Shown piece after piece: positions 27,633 through 39,439 of a stretch of 64,000 nt of DNA. The notes below the pieces were generated by a model. That model was given only the letters and a program-made list of their open reading frames with translations, was not told the DNA's origin and did not search any database. This DNA comes from Thiosocius sp963753845. GTDB taxonomy: Bacteria; Pseudomonadota; Gammaproteobacteria; Chromatiales; Chromatiaceae. Each line of letters begins with the position of its first letter. Within the stretch, counting starts at the first letter, position 1. The DNA lies in the NCBI GenBank assembly GCA_963753845.1, contig CAVWEI010000001.1, positions 62,001 through 126,000 on the forward strand, read 5' to 3'. Both the position numbers and the translations under genes were made by a program.

Positions 27633-28544
27633 ATGATTAAGCAGCGAACGTTGAAAAACGTGATTCGTGCCACCGGGGTGGGGTTGCATACCGGCGAAAA
27701 AGTCTATTTGACGCTGCGCCCGGCTGCCCCGGATTCCGGTATCGTGTTCCGCCGGGTCGACCTCGATTCGCCCGTGGATATCCCCGCCAAGGCCGAAAAC
27801 GTCGGCGATACGCGCCTTTCGACCACCCTGGTCAAGGATGGGGTGCGCATATCCACCGTAGAACACCTGCTTTCGGCATTTGCAGGTCTGGGTATTGACA
27901 ACGCCTATGTGGACGTCAGCGCGGCCGAAGTGCCGATCATGGACGGCAGCGCGGGCCCTTTCGTGTTTCTGATTCAGTCGGCGGGTGTCGAAGAGCAGAA
28001 TGTGGCCAAGCGGTTCATCCGCATCAAGCGACCGGTGGAGGTCCAGGAGGGGGACAAGACCGCGCGATTCGAGCCCTTCAACGGATTCAAGGTCAGCTTC
28101 GGAATCGACTTCGACCACCCTGCGATGAGCACCGAGAGCCGGCGTTCGGTGATCGATTTTTCATCCACCTCGTTCGTGAAAGAAGTCAGCCGCGCGCGCA
28201 CCTTCGGTTTCCTGCGTGATATCGAAACACTGCGTGACAACGGTCTGGCGCTGGGCGGAAGCATGGACAATGCTATCGTCGTCGACGATTTTCGTGTCCT
28301 CAACGAGGACGGTCTGCGCTACGAAGACGAATTCGTAAAACACAAGATTCTCGATGCGATAGGCGATCTCTACCTGCTGGGACACAGTCTGATCGGTGCA
28401 TTCAGCGGCTACAAATCCGGGCACGAGTTGAACAACCGTCTGCTCAAGGCCCTGATTGCACAGCCCGATGCATGGGAAGAAGTGACCTTCGATGATGCTG
28501 ATCGGGCCCCGATCTCATACATGAAGCCGGCACAGGCTTCCTGA
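27633..28544 (+). CDS. lpxC: UDP-3-O-acyl-N-acetylglucosamine deacetylase LpxC
   Basis: LpxC is the zinc deacetylase of the committed step in lipid A synthesis. The protein has 303 residues. Zinc and catalytic residues are visible: EHLLSAF (Glu77-His78), the MDGSAGPF segment, and KHKILDAIGDLYLLGHS, which carries the second zinc His and Asp. Regulated proteolysis by FtsH is known in E. coli; the C-terminus here ends MKPAQAS, which differs from the E. coli degron, so I make no claim about it. It converges with dciA 11 bases downstream. Confidence 0.98.
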   Translation: MIKQRTLKNVIRATGVGLHTGEKVYLTLRPAAPDSGIVFRRVDLDSPVDIPAKAENVGDTRLSTTLVKDGVRISTVEHLLSAFAGLGIDNAYVDVSAAEVPIMDGSAGPFVFLIQSAGVEEQNVAKRFIRIKRPVEVQEGDKTARFEPFNGFKVSFGIDFDHPAMSTESRRSVIDFSSTSFVKEVSRARTFGFLRDIETLRDNGLALGGSMDNAIVVDDFRVLNEDGLRYEDEFVKHKILDAIGDLYLLGHSLIGAFSGYKSGHELNNRLLKALIAQPDAWEEVTFDDADRAPISYMKPAQAS

Positions 28545-28555
28545 CCAAGTAACTG

Positions 28556-28996
28556 TTAAATCTGGCGTTTCAGTGCGCGGCTGAGGCGTCGCAGCGCGTC
28601 GCGCAGCTGTGGTTGCTTGGTATCCTGGGCGGTGTCGTGGATAATCGCCGCGGCGACATCGGATTTACGGGCCACGCGGCGACGCGGGTCGGGCGCCGGG
28701 CGGGTCAGCAGGAGCTTGATCTTTACACCGCGCAGCGAAGGATGGTCGGCCTGCATTGGGCCCATGATCCCAGGCGCCAGATAACGCAAACGGGTTGCCC
28801 ATACGGGTGAGTCTGCATGCAGGACAAGGTGTTGGTCGCGCAGTCGTGCGGCCACGCAATGGCTCGCGAGGTCTTCAGGAAGCAGCTGCCTGACCTGTGT
28901 CAACAAGGTCCGTTGTGCGTTGATCTCGGAGTCGATAAGTTTGAGCGTCGGTCTGTCTTTGAGCAGGTGATGGACCGACTTGGGACTGTGGGCCAT
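28556..28996 (-). CDS. dciA: replicative helicase loader DciA (DUF721)
   Basis: DciA-type proteins contain a DUF721 KH-like domain and serve as loader of the DnaB helicase in bacteria without DnaC. The protein has 146 residues. LLPEDLASHCVAARLRDQHLVLHADSPVWATRLRYLAP is spread over the core and carries the conserved VxxxSPxWAxxLRYL pattern. The position between lpxC and the secA region on the opposite strand is common in gammaproteobacteria. The C-terminal tail is Arg/Lys-rich and probably disordered. Confidence 0.85.
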   Translation of the reverse strand: MAHSPKSVHHLLKDRPTLKLIDSEINAQRTLLTQVRQLLPEDLASHCVAARLRDQHLVLHADSPVWATRLRYLAPGIMGPMQADHPSLRGVKIKLLLTRPAPDPRRRVARKSDVAAAIIHDTAQDTKQPQLRDALRRLSRALKRQI

Positions 28997-29079
28997 GTGA
29001 AGGGTCTCTCAGTACGGAGTCATCGATTAAAGGGTACACCGTAAGGAGTCGATAAGCTGGAAAGCTTTCAGAACAGCCG

Positions 29080-30006
29080 ATGAAGATGATATTCGTTTCA
29101 AGCTTTTGCGATCGAACCGATGCGGTCAGCATCCCCCTGGTACGCGCTGTCGCGATTGCCGGATTTGGACTGGCCGCAGTGATTTCAGCCTCTTTGTGGG
29201 CGGGATACACGGTGGGAGAGCGTCAGGCCGCCGAGGCTGGCGTCGGCTCCGCCACCGTGGAAGTCCATGCCCTGCTCGAGGCGGAGCGCCGGCTGATCGC
29301 CGACGCCAAGGCCGAGCAACGGGCCCACATGGATGCGCTGGCCCTGCGGATCGCAGAGCTGCAGGCGCATCTGATGCGCCTGGATGCACTGGGCGACCGG
29401 CTCGTCGAGATCGGTAAGCTGGACCGCGACGAATTCGATTTCGCATCAGAGCCACCGCTTGGTGGTGTCGATGATGACTTAACGGATGACAGCCAGAACC
29501 TTCCCGAGATCAACGCCGAAATGGATCGAATCGCCAGCCTGCTGGATGATCGCGAAGACAAGCTGGCGGCACTCGAACAGATGCTGATGAACCGCGCACT
29601 CATCGCGGAGGTCACGCCCTCGGGCCGTCCGGTGAAAAAGGGCTGGATGTCTTCCGGTTTTGGCAAGCGTACCGATCCCTTCAAAGGCAAGAAGTCCTAT
29701 CATCGCGGCCTCGATTTTGCCGGCAAGCGGGGATCCGATGTGGTTGCCGTGGCGTCCGGCATCGTCATGCGCTCGGAGAAGGCGGCCGGGTATGGCAACG
29801 TCGTGGAAATCCGGCATGCCGATGGCTATTCCACCCTGTACGGCCATAACAAGGAAAACCTCGTGAAGGTCGGTGATATGGTCGACAAGGGACAGACCAT
29901 CGCGCTGCTCGGCAGCACCGGGCGTTCAAGTGGTCCGCACGTGCATTTCGAAGTCCATCGCGAAGGCAAGATTGTAAACCCCATCAGTTTCGTCCAGTCG
30001 CCCTGA
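29080..30006 (+). CDS. M23-family (LytM-type) metallopeptidase, membrane anchored
   Basis: This protein belongs to the zinc endopeptidases that cut peptidoglycan cross-links or to the related inactive division activators. The protein has 308 residues: a membrane segment at about 20-44, a coiled coil at about 60-190, and a C-terminal peptidase domain starting near GWMSSGFGKRTDPF. Zinc ligands are intact: HRGLDFAG gives His and Asp, and HVHFEV gives the third His and the catalytic His. It is therefore likely an active enzyme rather than an EnvC/NlpD-like activator. It is followed by a terminator and then secA, a frequent neighbour in this clade. Confidence 0.93.
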   Translation: MKMIFVSSFCDRTDAVSIPLVRAVAIAGFGLAAVISASLWAGYTVGERQAAEAGVGSATVEVHALLEAERRLIADAKAEQRAHMDALALRIAELQAHLMRLDALGDRLVEIGKLDRDEFDFASEPPLGGVDDDLTDDSQNLPEINAEMDRIASLLDDREDKLAALEQMLMNRALIAEVTPSGRPVKKGWMSSGFGKRTDPFKGKKSYHRGLDFAGKRGSDVVAVASGIVMRSEKAAGYGNVVEIRHADGYSTLYGHNKENLVKVGDMVDKGQTIALLGSTGRSSGPHVHFEVHREGKIVNPISFVQSP

Positions 30007-30028
30007 ATCTGCTCCATATGACCGCATA

Positions 30029-30050
30029 AAAACCCGCCATGGCGGGTTTT
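30029..30050 (+). terminator. intrinsic terminator between the M23 gene and secA
   Basis: AAAACCCGCC and GGCGGGTTTT form a perfect self-complementary stem around a central AT, ending in a T-run (TTTTGTT). The stem is short-looped and symmetrical, and it separates the peptidase gene from secA. Confidence 0.8.
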
Positions 30051-30135
30051 GTTCTTTGGTTTGCGGCCGAATGAAAGCCCGATTGGGTTATCATCCGTCT
30101 CTTGGTTTTTGATCGTTCTGGAAGGTCGTAGGTCC

Positions 30136-32940
<2,805 letters not shown>

Positions 32941-32960
32941 CGGCAGCGTCGAAGCCCGAT

Positions 32961-34149
32961 ATGAGCAAAGTCCCCGGAATACGGCTGGCAGCGCTCGCTG
33001 CCGGTATCCGTTACAAGGGTCGTGACGACCTGCTGTTGATCGAACTGGCCGAGGGCGGGACCTGCGCGGCGGTTTTCACCCGCAATGCGTTCTGTGCGGC
33101 GCCGGTGACGGTCGCGCGCGAACACCTGGCCAAGGGCCCGGTCCGCTATCTGCTGATCAACTCGGGCAATGCGAATGCCGGCACCGGTATCCCCGGTCTG
33201 CGCGCGGCGCGCGAGACCTGTCGCCTGCTGGCTGGTATGGCCGGCTGCGCAATGAGCCAGGTGCTGCCGTTTTCGACCGGCGTCATCGGTCAGGATCTGC
33301 CGGTGGATCCCATTGCCCAGGCCGTGCCGGACCTGTTGAAGGGGCTGTCTGAAGATGGCTGGCAGCAGGCGGCTGCGGCGATCATGACCACCGATACGGT
33401 GCCAAAACTGGTGTCGCGCGAGGTCGTTCTTTCCGGCGGCCCCGTAACGGTCACCGGGATCGCCAAGGGCTCGGGCATGATCTGCCCGGACATGGCGACC
33501 ATGCTTTCCTATGTCGCGACCGATGCGAACGTTACTCAGCCCGTATTGCAGCAGATGCTGCAGGACGCGGTCAGTCGGTCCTTCAATGCCATCACCGTCG
33601 ATGGCGACACCTCGACCAATGACGCCTGCGTCCTGCTGGCCAGCGGTGCGTCGGGGGTGCAGATCGATTCGGCGGATTCCGAAGACGGTCGCCTTCTGGC
33701 GCAGGCGGTGAATGCGGTCTGCGCCGAACTGGCGGAGATGATCGTGCGTGACGGTGAGGGTGCGACCAAGCTTGTGCGAATCCTGGTCGAGTCTGCCGCA
33801 GACAGTGAAGAGGCCCGTGGTGTCGCCTACACGGTGGCGCATTCACCGCTGGTGAAGACCGCGCTGTTCGCCTCCGACCCCAACTGGGGGCGCATCCTTG
33901 CCGCTGTCGGCAGGGCCGGTGTCGACGGGCTCGATATCGACGCGCATCCGGATCTGGCTGGGCGAGGTCTGTATCGTCAGCAATGGCGGGCGCGATCCCG
34001 GGTACACGGAGGAGGCCGGGCAGGCGGTGATGGCTGCGGAAGAGATCGTGATCCGTATCGACCTGGGCCGCGGCAAATCGCGGACCCAGCTCCTTACCTG
34101 CGACCTGTCCTACGATTACGTCAAGATCAACGCCGAGTACCGCACTTAG
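32961..34149 (+). CDS. argJ: bifunctional glutamate N-acetyltransferase/ornithine acetyltransferase ArgJ (apparent +1 frameshift)
   Basis: ArgJ recycles the acetyl group in arginine synthesis. It self-cleaves at a conserved Thr, visible here in GSGMICPDMATMLSYV. The first frame from ATG 32961 is a perfect ArgJ to about residue 327 (GLDID, near 33945) and then turns into unrelated Arg-rich sequence. The frame one base further on continues with IRIWLGEVCIVSNGGRDPGY and YTEEAGQAVMAAEEI to CDLSYDYVKINAEYRT, the conserved ArgJ end, with stop at 34147-34149. Removing one base near 33948-33952 restores a normal ~395-residue protein. This is an assembly insertion or a recent pseudogene; the conserved remainder argues for an error. 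Confidence 0.92.
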
Positions 34150-34245
34150 ATTCGCAGCGCCATGTCCGGGGAGGCAGGCCCACTAGGGTTTTGAGATGTT
34201 AGATTCATTGCCAGACCTCGGCTCACAAGGCTTCCCACCGTTTTC

Positions 34246-35238
34246 ATGACTTCCGCTGCACACCCTCCCGGCCACGATGAGAGCAAAAAACCCGTTCACG
34301 TCGCCGCTGCCGCGTTGATCGATGATCAGGGGCGTGTCCTGCTGCAGCGACGACATGCCGATACGCATCAGGGCGGTCTGTGGGAGTTCCCGGGCGGCAA
34401 ACTCGAACCGGGTGAATCCATCGCCGAGGGTCTGGCCAGGGAACTGCGCGAGGAGCTGGGCATCGATCCGCTCGCGCATCGGCCGCTGATCAGGATCAGG
34501 CACCACTACGCCGATCGCAGCGTGTTGCTGGACGTGCATGAAGTCACGGCGTGGCGGGGTGAGCCTGTCGGTCGCGAAGGTCAGCCGCTGGCCTGGGCAG
34601 AGCGTGCGGCCTTGCGCGACTACCCGATGCCGGCCGCCGATATTCCCATCGTGACCGCGTTGCAGCTGCCTTCGACCTGCCTGATCACGCCGCCTCGGCT
34701 GGGTGACCCTGACACTTTTCTTCACGCGCTCGAGGCCACGTTGCGGGCCGGTATCCGCCTGGTCCAGTTGCGCCTGTTCGACCTGCCGGAGGCGGAATTC
34801 CTGCGGGTCGGGCCCGATATCTGTGCCATGTGCCGCGCCAATGATGCGCGGGTGTTGCTGAACGGGAGTGCGGAAATAGCGGTGGCCATTGGCGCGGATG
34901 GCTTGCACCTCAACAGCCGCGAGCTGTATGCCCACCAGCGGCGTCCGGTTGCGGCCACACAACTGCTGGCGGCATCCTGTCATTCAGCGCAGGATCTCTC
35001 GCAGGCCGCGGCACTCGGGGCCGATTTCGCCCTGCTGTCGCCGGTGCTGCCCACCCGCAGCCACCCCGACGCAGACCCCTTGGGCTGGGCCAGGTTTGCC
35101 GCCTGGACAGATACCGCGAGCATGCCGGTATTCGCCCTTGGCGGCATGCATTCCGGGTTGCTGGAGACCGCGTGGCAGCACGGCGCCCAGGGCATCGCGG
35201 GTATTCGGGGGTTGTGGATCGATGACCCGGCTGGGTAG
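34246..35238 (+). CDS. fusion of Nudix hydrolase (MutT-like) and ThiE-like domain
   Basis: The first ~135 residues are a Nudix domain with a full box (G-x5-E-x7-RELREELGI) preceded by GGLWEFPGG, typical of MutT, which hydrolyses 8-oxo-dGTP. The remaining ~190 residues are a TIM-barrel of the thiamine-phosphate synthase family, with IRLVQLRLFDLPEAEF, ADGLHLNSREL, AASCHSAQDLSQA and GADFALLSPVLPTRSHP. This two-domain layout occurs in other gammaproteobacteria as a MutT-like protein. Whether the second half still makes thiamine phosphate is unknown; several ThiE substrate residues look altered (LNSREL instead of the usual LGQxD). It overlaps the next gene by 17 bases. Confidence 0.9.
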   Translation: MTSAAHPPGHDESKKPVHVAAAALIDDQGRVLLQRRHADTHQGGLWEFPGGKLEPGESIAEGLARELREELGIDPLAHRPLIRIRHHYADRSVLLDVHEVTAWRGEPVGREGQPLAWAERAALRDYPMPAADIPIVTALQLPSTCLITPPRLGDPDTFLHALEATLRAGIRLVQLRLFDLPEAEFLRVGPDICAMCRANDARVLLNGSAEIAVAIGADGLHLNSRELYAHQRRPVAATQLLAASCHSAQDLSQAAALGADFALLSPVLPTRSHPDADPLGWARFAAWTDTASMPVFALGGMHSGLLETAWQHGAQGIAGIRGLWIDDPAG

Positions 35239-35656
35239 ATACTGGATCTTCTTCGTCATCGTCGCGGTTGGGCTGGCACTCAGCTGGGGTCAGATCGGTC
35301 GCAAGACCCAGCGTGCTTTCGAAGAGGAACCGGCCGTACTCCTGCTGACCGAGCCCGCGTGCCGGGTGTGGGTCGCACCCTGTGCCGCAATGGCGTCCGA
35401 CCGCGCGGTGGTTGCCGGTCCTTCCGGGGCGGGCCTGGGTATCAGGCAGACGGGGTTGACTCCAACGCAGATCCTGCGCGTCGAGGCGGTCTTTCTGGCC
35501 TCCGACGGCAGCGAAAAGGACCGGCGGTTGCTGATACGCGGTGCGGATTCCTGGTCGGTGTCCGGGGTGCCTGAAGGTACGGCAACGCTGCGCATACGTA
35601 TGGTCGGCGGTCAGGAAACGACGGTGGCCGAGTTTCCTCTCGTGACGGATCAGTGA
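35222..35656 (+). CDS. unknown single-pass membrane protein, 144 residues
   Basis: I do not recognise this gene. The product has a positively charged N-terminus, one membrane segment at about residues 7-24, and a probable periplasmic domain of about 115 residues rich in beta-forming sequence. The domain contains two Cys (CRVWVAPC) that could form a disulfide. The start overlaps the end of the Nudix-ThiE gene by 17 bases, so the two are likely co-translated, and it converges with yacG with a 7-base overlap of the 3' ends. The frame is open further upstream, but that part is antisense-like Arg/Pro-rich sequence inside the fusion gene. Confidence 0.75.
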   Translation: MTRLGRYWIFFVIVAVGLALSWGQIGRKTQRAFEEEPAVLLLTEPACRVWVAPCAAMASDRAVVAGPSGAGLGIRQTGLTPTQILRVEAVFLASDGSEKDRRLLIRGADSWSVSGVPEGTATLRIRMVGGQETTVAEFPLVTDQ

Positions 35657-35838
35657 TTGTCCTGCGGGTCCGGGATCTGGACCCGCTCGCCCGGAATGCG
35701 TTTTTCTTCGGCCAGCCATTCGCCCAGGTCGATGAGCTTGCAGCGTTCGCTGCAGAAAGGGCGCCATTTCTGCTCCGAAGTCCACGCGACGGCCTTGCCG
35801 CAGCAGGGGCAGGCGACCTCGGTAACCCGGCTATTCAT
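35650..35838 (-). CDS. yacG: DNA gyrase inhibitor YacG
   Basis: YacG is a small zinc protein that binds GyrB and inhibits gyrase in E. coli. The protein has 62 residues with the four-cysteine zinc knuckle CPCCGK ... FCSERCKLIDLGEWL. It overlaps the zapD stop by ATGA and shares the conserved coaE-zapD-yacG order, which supports the call for such a short protein. Confidence 0.95.
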   Translation of the reverse strand: MNSRVTEVACPCCGKAVAWTSEQKWRPFCSERCKLIDLGEWLAEEKRIPGERVQIPDPQDNH

Positions 35839-36602
35839 ATGAGGCAGGTACTGAGCGTGAACGGGACGTCGCGGTCCGTCTGCGCCGGATGCTGCCAGTC
35901 GCTGCAGTCCATGAATCGGATACTGAAGCGGTGTTTGCCGCCGCTGACCTCGGCATACATCCCGCCGGTGGAGGAAATGCCAACCCGCAGCAGTTGCACG
36001 GCTACATTGCCGGGCAGCGACTTCTGGTAGAAACCGCTGTTGGCTATCTCCTGAGAAGGCACCGCGCTGTTGCGGATCAGCGTCAGCAGGAGTTCGACCG
36101 CATTCTGCACCGCGCTGACCTCGTGCCGCCAGTCGTCCAGCTGCAGCAGGCGTTCCTGTTCGGGCATCCGCAGCCAGTGGTGGTACTGCGGCAGGTCGAA
36201 GTCGAAGTCCCCGCCGGCGATACTGCTGCGCTGCACGATGCTGTTCAGAAATTCGTTGCTGCGCAGGGCATGTCCGAGTTGCCCCTTGATCTCGCGCACA
36301 CCCTGACAGGTCTGCCGCAGGTCCTGCAGGATGTGCTCGAGCCTGTCGGTGTCGACGCCGGGGGTGTGGGCCATGCCCGACAATGAATGCCGGTTTCGCT
36401 CAAGTTCCTTGAGCAGCTCCGATTTGATATCTGCCCGTGACAGGACGTTCGCGATATCGATCAGGGCCGATACTGCCGCGCGCGCATGCCATTCTTCGCC
36501 GTGCGGCAGGTGGAACTCGAACTGCTCGAACAGGTGCGACAGGCGTAGCCAGGTTCGGCACTTCTCGTTCAAGGGGTGCTCGAAGATGGTCGTGTCAGGC
36601 AA
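35835..36602 (-). CDS. zapD: cell division protein ZapD
   Basis: ZapD binds the FtsZ C-terminal tail and bundles its filaments. The protein has 255 residues from the TTG at 36602. It shows the family N-terminus TIFEHPLNEKCRTWLRLSHLFEQF, the central GVREIKGQLG segment and SGFYQKSLP near the end. The TTG is chosen because AAGGA lies seven bases upstream and the protein then begins right before the conserved FEHPLNE; the first ATG at 36650 would add 16 residues inside coaE. The gene overlaps the coaE end by eight bases. Confidence 0.93.
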   Translation of the reverse strand: MPDTTIFEHPLNEKCRTWLRLSHLFEQFEFHLPHGEEWHARAAVSALIDIANVLSRADIKSELLKELERNRHSLSGMAHTPGVDTDRLEHILQDLRQTCQGVREIKGQLGHALRSNEFLNSIVQRSSIAGGDFDFDLPQYHHWLRMPEQERLLQLDDWRHEVSAVQNAVELLLTLIRNSAVPSQEIANSGFYQKSLPGNVAVQLLRVGISSTGGMYAEVSGGKHRFSIRFMDCSDWQHPAQTDRDVPFTLSTCLI

Positions 36603-37272
36603 TGGAGCGTCCTTGAAGGTCGGTACGACGGGACATTGTCGGACAGCCAACCTCCCCGGTAAAGCGCCGGAGGCTCAATATTCGACTTGATTCAGATATT
36701 TCACGGTGCAGTTTGTCGATCGCGGCGTGCAGCTCGGCGAGGCTGCCATCATTGCGGACGATGTCATCCGCGTTGCGCAGACGGGTGTTGCGATCCGTCT
36801 GTGCCATGAGGATCGAGTTGATCTGTGCCTCGTCGAGCCGGTCGCGCGCGGCCACCCTGGCACGCTGCAGTTTCTCCGGCACGTCGATCAGGAGCACCCG
36901 GTCGACCAGGCCCTGCTGTCCCGTCTCGAACAGAAGCGGGATGACGAATACCACGTAGGGTGCCCTGGAGTGTTCGGCACGATGCAGCATGGCGGCCCGG
37001 ATGCGGGGGTGCAGGATCTGCTCGAGTTGCCTTCTTGCCTCGGGGTTGTCGAATACCAGCTTGCGCAGACGCGCGCGATCCAGGCTACCGTCGTCGGCCA
37101 GCACCTGTTCGCCGAAGGTGGCGACGATCTCGTCCAGGGCGGGTTGGCCGGGCTCGACCAGTTCGCGGCTGATCAGGTCCGAGTCGATAACCGCTGCACC
37201 GAGTCGGGCGAAGTGGTCACTCGCTGCCGTCTTGCCGCTGCCGATGCCGCCGGTCAGGCCAATCCGGAGCAA
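36595..37272 (-). CDS. coaE: dephospho-CoA kinase CoaE
   Basis: CoaE phosphorylates dephospho-CoA in the last step of coenzyme A synthesis. The protein has 225 residues with the P-loop GLTGGIGSGKT, the DSD motif (VIDSDLISRELVEPG), HPRIR and VIPLLFETG. The C-terminal ~20 residues extend beyond the usual length into the zapD start region. It lies two bases after the pilD stop, at the end of the pilus operon, as in many gammaproteobacteria. Confidence 0.96.
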   Translation of the reverse strand: MLRIGLTGGIGSGKTAASDHFARLGAAVIDSDLISRELVEPGQPALDEIVATFGEQVLADDGSLDRARLRKLVFDNPEARRQLEQILHPRIRAAMLHRAEHSRAPYVVFVIPLLFETGQQGLVDRVLLIDVPEKLQRARVAARDRLDEAQINSILMAQTDRNTRLRNADDIVRNDGSLAELHAAIDKLHREISESSRILSLRRFTGEVGCPTMSRRTDLQGRSIA

Positions 37273-37274
37273 GG

Positions 37275-38150
37275 TCAGTTGAATCCGGCCAGCTGCAGAT
37301 AGCCACGATTGATCTCATCGCCCCAGAGCAGGGCGACCAGACCGGCTGCGGCAAGGTAGGGACCGAAGGGGATGGGGATCTGGCGGTCGCGGCCGCGCAC
37401 GACGATCAGGCCGATGCCGACGATCGCGCCGATCAGCGAAGACAGCAGCACCACCTGGGGCAGCATCTGCCAGCCGAGGAACGCACCGAATACCGCCAGC
37501 AGCTTGAAATCCCCGTAGCCCATGCCTTCGCGGCCGGTAAGCAGCCGAAACACCTGGAACACGAACCACAGGCTGAGATACCCGGCCGCGGCACCGATGA
37601 CCGCCGACACCAGGTCCGTGAACATCCCGTTGATATTCACCAGCAGGCCCAGCCACATCAGGGGCAGGGTCAGCTGGTCGGGCAGGAGTTGTTCGTCCAG
37701 ATCGATCACCGTCAGGGCGATCAGGCCCCAGACCAGGACCAGGGCAGCGAGGGCGGTGGGGGTCGGGCCGAAATGCACCACCAGCAGCAGGCTCAACAGG
37801 CCGGTCGCCGCCTCCACGATCGGGTAACGCACGCCGATGGTCGCTTTGCAGTTGCTGCAACGCCCGCGCAGCAGCAGGTAGCTGATGACCGGGATATTCT
37901 CCCAGGCACGGATGCCGTGGCCACAACTGGGACAGGACGAGGCCGGTGCAATCAGGTAATCGAGACCGAACCAGCGGTTCGGCAGCGGCTCGGGGTGCTC
38001 ACCGCGCTGGTCGGCACAGGCCTCTGCCAGTTCGGCCTGCATGCGCGGCGGCAGGCGCAGGATCACCACGTTCAGAAAGCTGCCGACGACGAGTCCCAGC
38101 AGCAGCGCGGCATAGGGCGCCAACTCGGCTGCAGCAGGTGTCATGGGCAT
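37275..38150 (-). CDS. pilD: type IV prepilin leader peptidase/N-methyltransferase PilD
   Basis: PilD cleaves the leader of type IV prepilins and methylates the new N-terminal Phe. The protein has 291 residues and about eight membrane segments. The cytoplasmic zinc loop has two CxxC pairs (CPSCGHG and CSNCK). The aspartyl protease residues are in DLDEQLLPDQL and GYGDFKLL. All catalytic residues are present. It follows pilC by 22 bases. Confidence 0.97.
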   Translation of the reverse strand: MPMTPAAAELAPYAALLLGLVVGSFLNVVILRLPPRMQAELAEACADQRGEHPEPLPNRWFGLDYLIAPASSCPSCGHGIRAWENIPVISYLLLRGRCSNCKATIGVRYPIVEAATGLLSLLLVVHFGPTPTALAALVLVWGLIALTVIDLDEQLLPDQLTLPLMWLGLLVNINGMFTDLVSAVIGAAAGYLSLWFVFQVFRLLTGREGMGYGDFKLLAVFGAFLGWQMLPQVVLLSSLIGAIVGIGLIVVRGRDRQIPIPFGPYLAAAGLVALLWGDEINRGYLQLAGFN

Positions 38151-38172
38151 GCCAATTCTTGATTCAGAAAAC

Positions 38173-39427
38173 TTACTTGCCGGAGACGACCGAACCCAGC
38201 TGGAAGATCGGCAGGTAGAGTGCGACGACCAGGCCGCCGATGACGGTGCCCAGGATCACCATGATCATGGGTTCGAGCAGGCTGCTCAGGGCGTCGACCG
38301 CGTTGTCCACCTCTTCCTCGTAGAAGTCGGCGACCTTGGACAGCATGTCGTCGAGCGCGCCCGATTCCTCGCCGATGGTGACCATCTGGATCACCATGTG
38401 CGGGAACAGGCCCTGCTGGCGCATGGCCAGCTGCAGCGACTGGCCGGTCGCGACATCGTCGCGCATCTTCAATACCGCCTGCCCGTACACCGTGCTGCCG
38501 GTCGCGCCTGAAACCGACTGCAACGCCTCGACCAGGGGTACGCCGGCGGTGAACATGGTCGCGGTGGTGCGGCAGAAGCGCGCCAGGGCGGCCTTGTGCA
38601 TGATCATCCCGATCACCGGGACCTTCAGCAGCAGGCGGTCGAGCGTCTCCCTGAACTTCGGCGAGCGTTTCCAGGTATTCGCCGCGACCATCACGGTGCG
38701 CAACCACGCCGGCCAGTATGGCCCACCACCAGGCCGCGACGAAGTCGGAGATAGTGACGACGAACAGGGTGAATGCCGGCAGGTCGGCGCCGAAACTGCT
38801 GAACAGGTCTTTGAACTGCGGGATGACGAAGATCATGATGATCGCGGTGATCAGGATCGCGACGGTGATGACCGCGGTCGGGTAGAACAGGGCCTTCTTG
38901 ATCTTGGCCTTGAGCGATTCGGTCTTTTCCTTGTAGGTCGCAATCTTGTCGAGCAGGGTCTCGAGCACACCGGCCTGTTCGCCGGCCTCGACCAGGTTGC
39001 AGAACAGGTCGTCGAAATAGATCGGGTGCTTGCGCAGCGACTTGGTCAGCGAGGTGCCGCCCTCGACGTCGCCCTTGATCGACAGGATCATCTCCGCCAT
39101 CGCCGGGTTGTTGTGACCGCGGCCGACGATGTCGAAGGCCTGCACCATGGGGACGCCCGCCTGCATCATGGTGGCGAGCTGGCGGGAGAAGATGGCGATG
39201 TCCTTGCTGGTGATCTTCTTCTTGCGGTCGGTGAAGATCGAGCTGCTCTTCTTTTTCACCTTCAGTGGCGTGATGCCCTGCCGGCGCAGGTCGGCGCGCG
39301 CGAGCGCTATGTTGGCGACACGTGACTCGCCCTTGATCCGGTTGCCCTTGCGATCGGTCCCCTCCCAGACAAAGACCTGGGGTTTGACGGGGTTGGGTGA
39401 CGCTGCTGCCGCTGCTTTTGTAGCCAT
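38173..39427 (-). CDS. pilC: type IV pilus inner-membrane platform protein PilC (apparent +1 frameshift)
   Basis: PilC is the polytopic platform on which the PilB and PilT motors act. From ATG 39427 the first frame gives a normal PilC N-terminal half (T2SSF domain 1, ITSKDIAIFSRQLATMMQAGVPMVQAF) up to about the second membrane region near 38715. It then becomes Arg/Asp-rich nonsense. The frame one base on carries the rest: WKRSPKFRETLDRLLL, domain 2 with ARFCRTTATMFTAGVPLVEAL, IGEESGALDDMLSKVADFYEEEV, and a C-terminal membrane helix ending at 38173. One surplus base between about 38700 and 38720 explains the break. Confidence 0.93.
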
Positions 39428-39439
39428 GATGTCGTCTGC

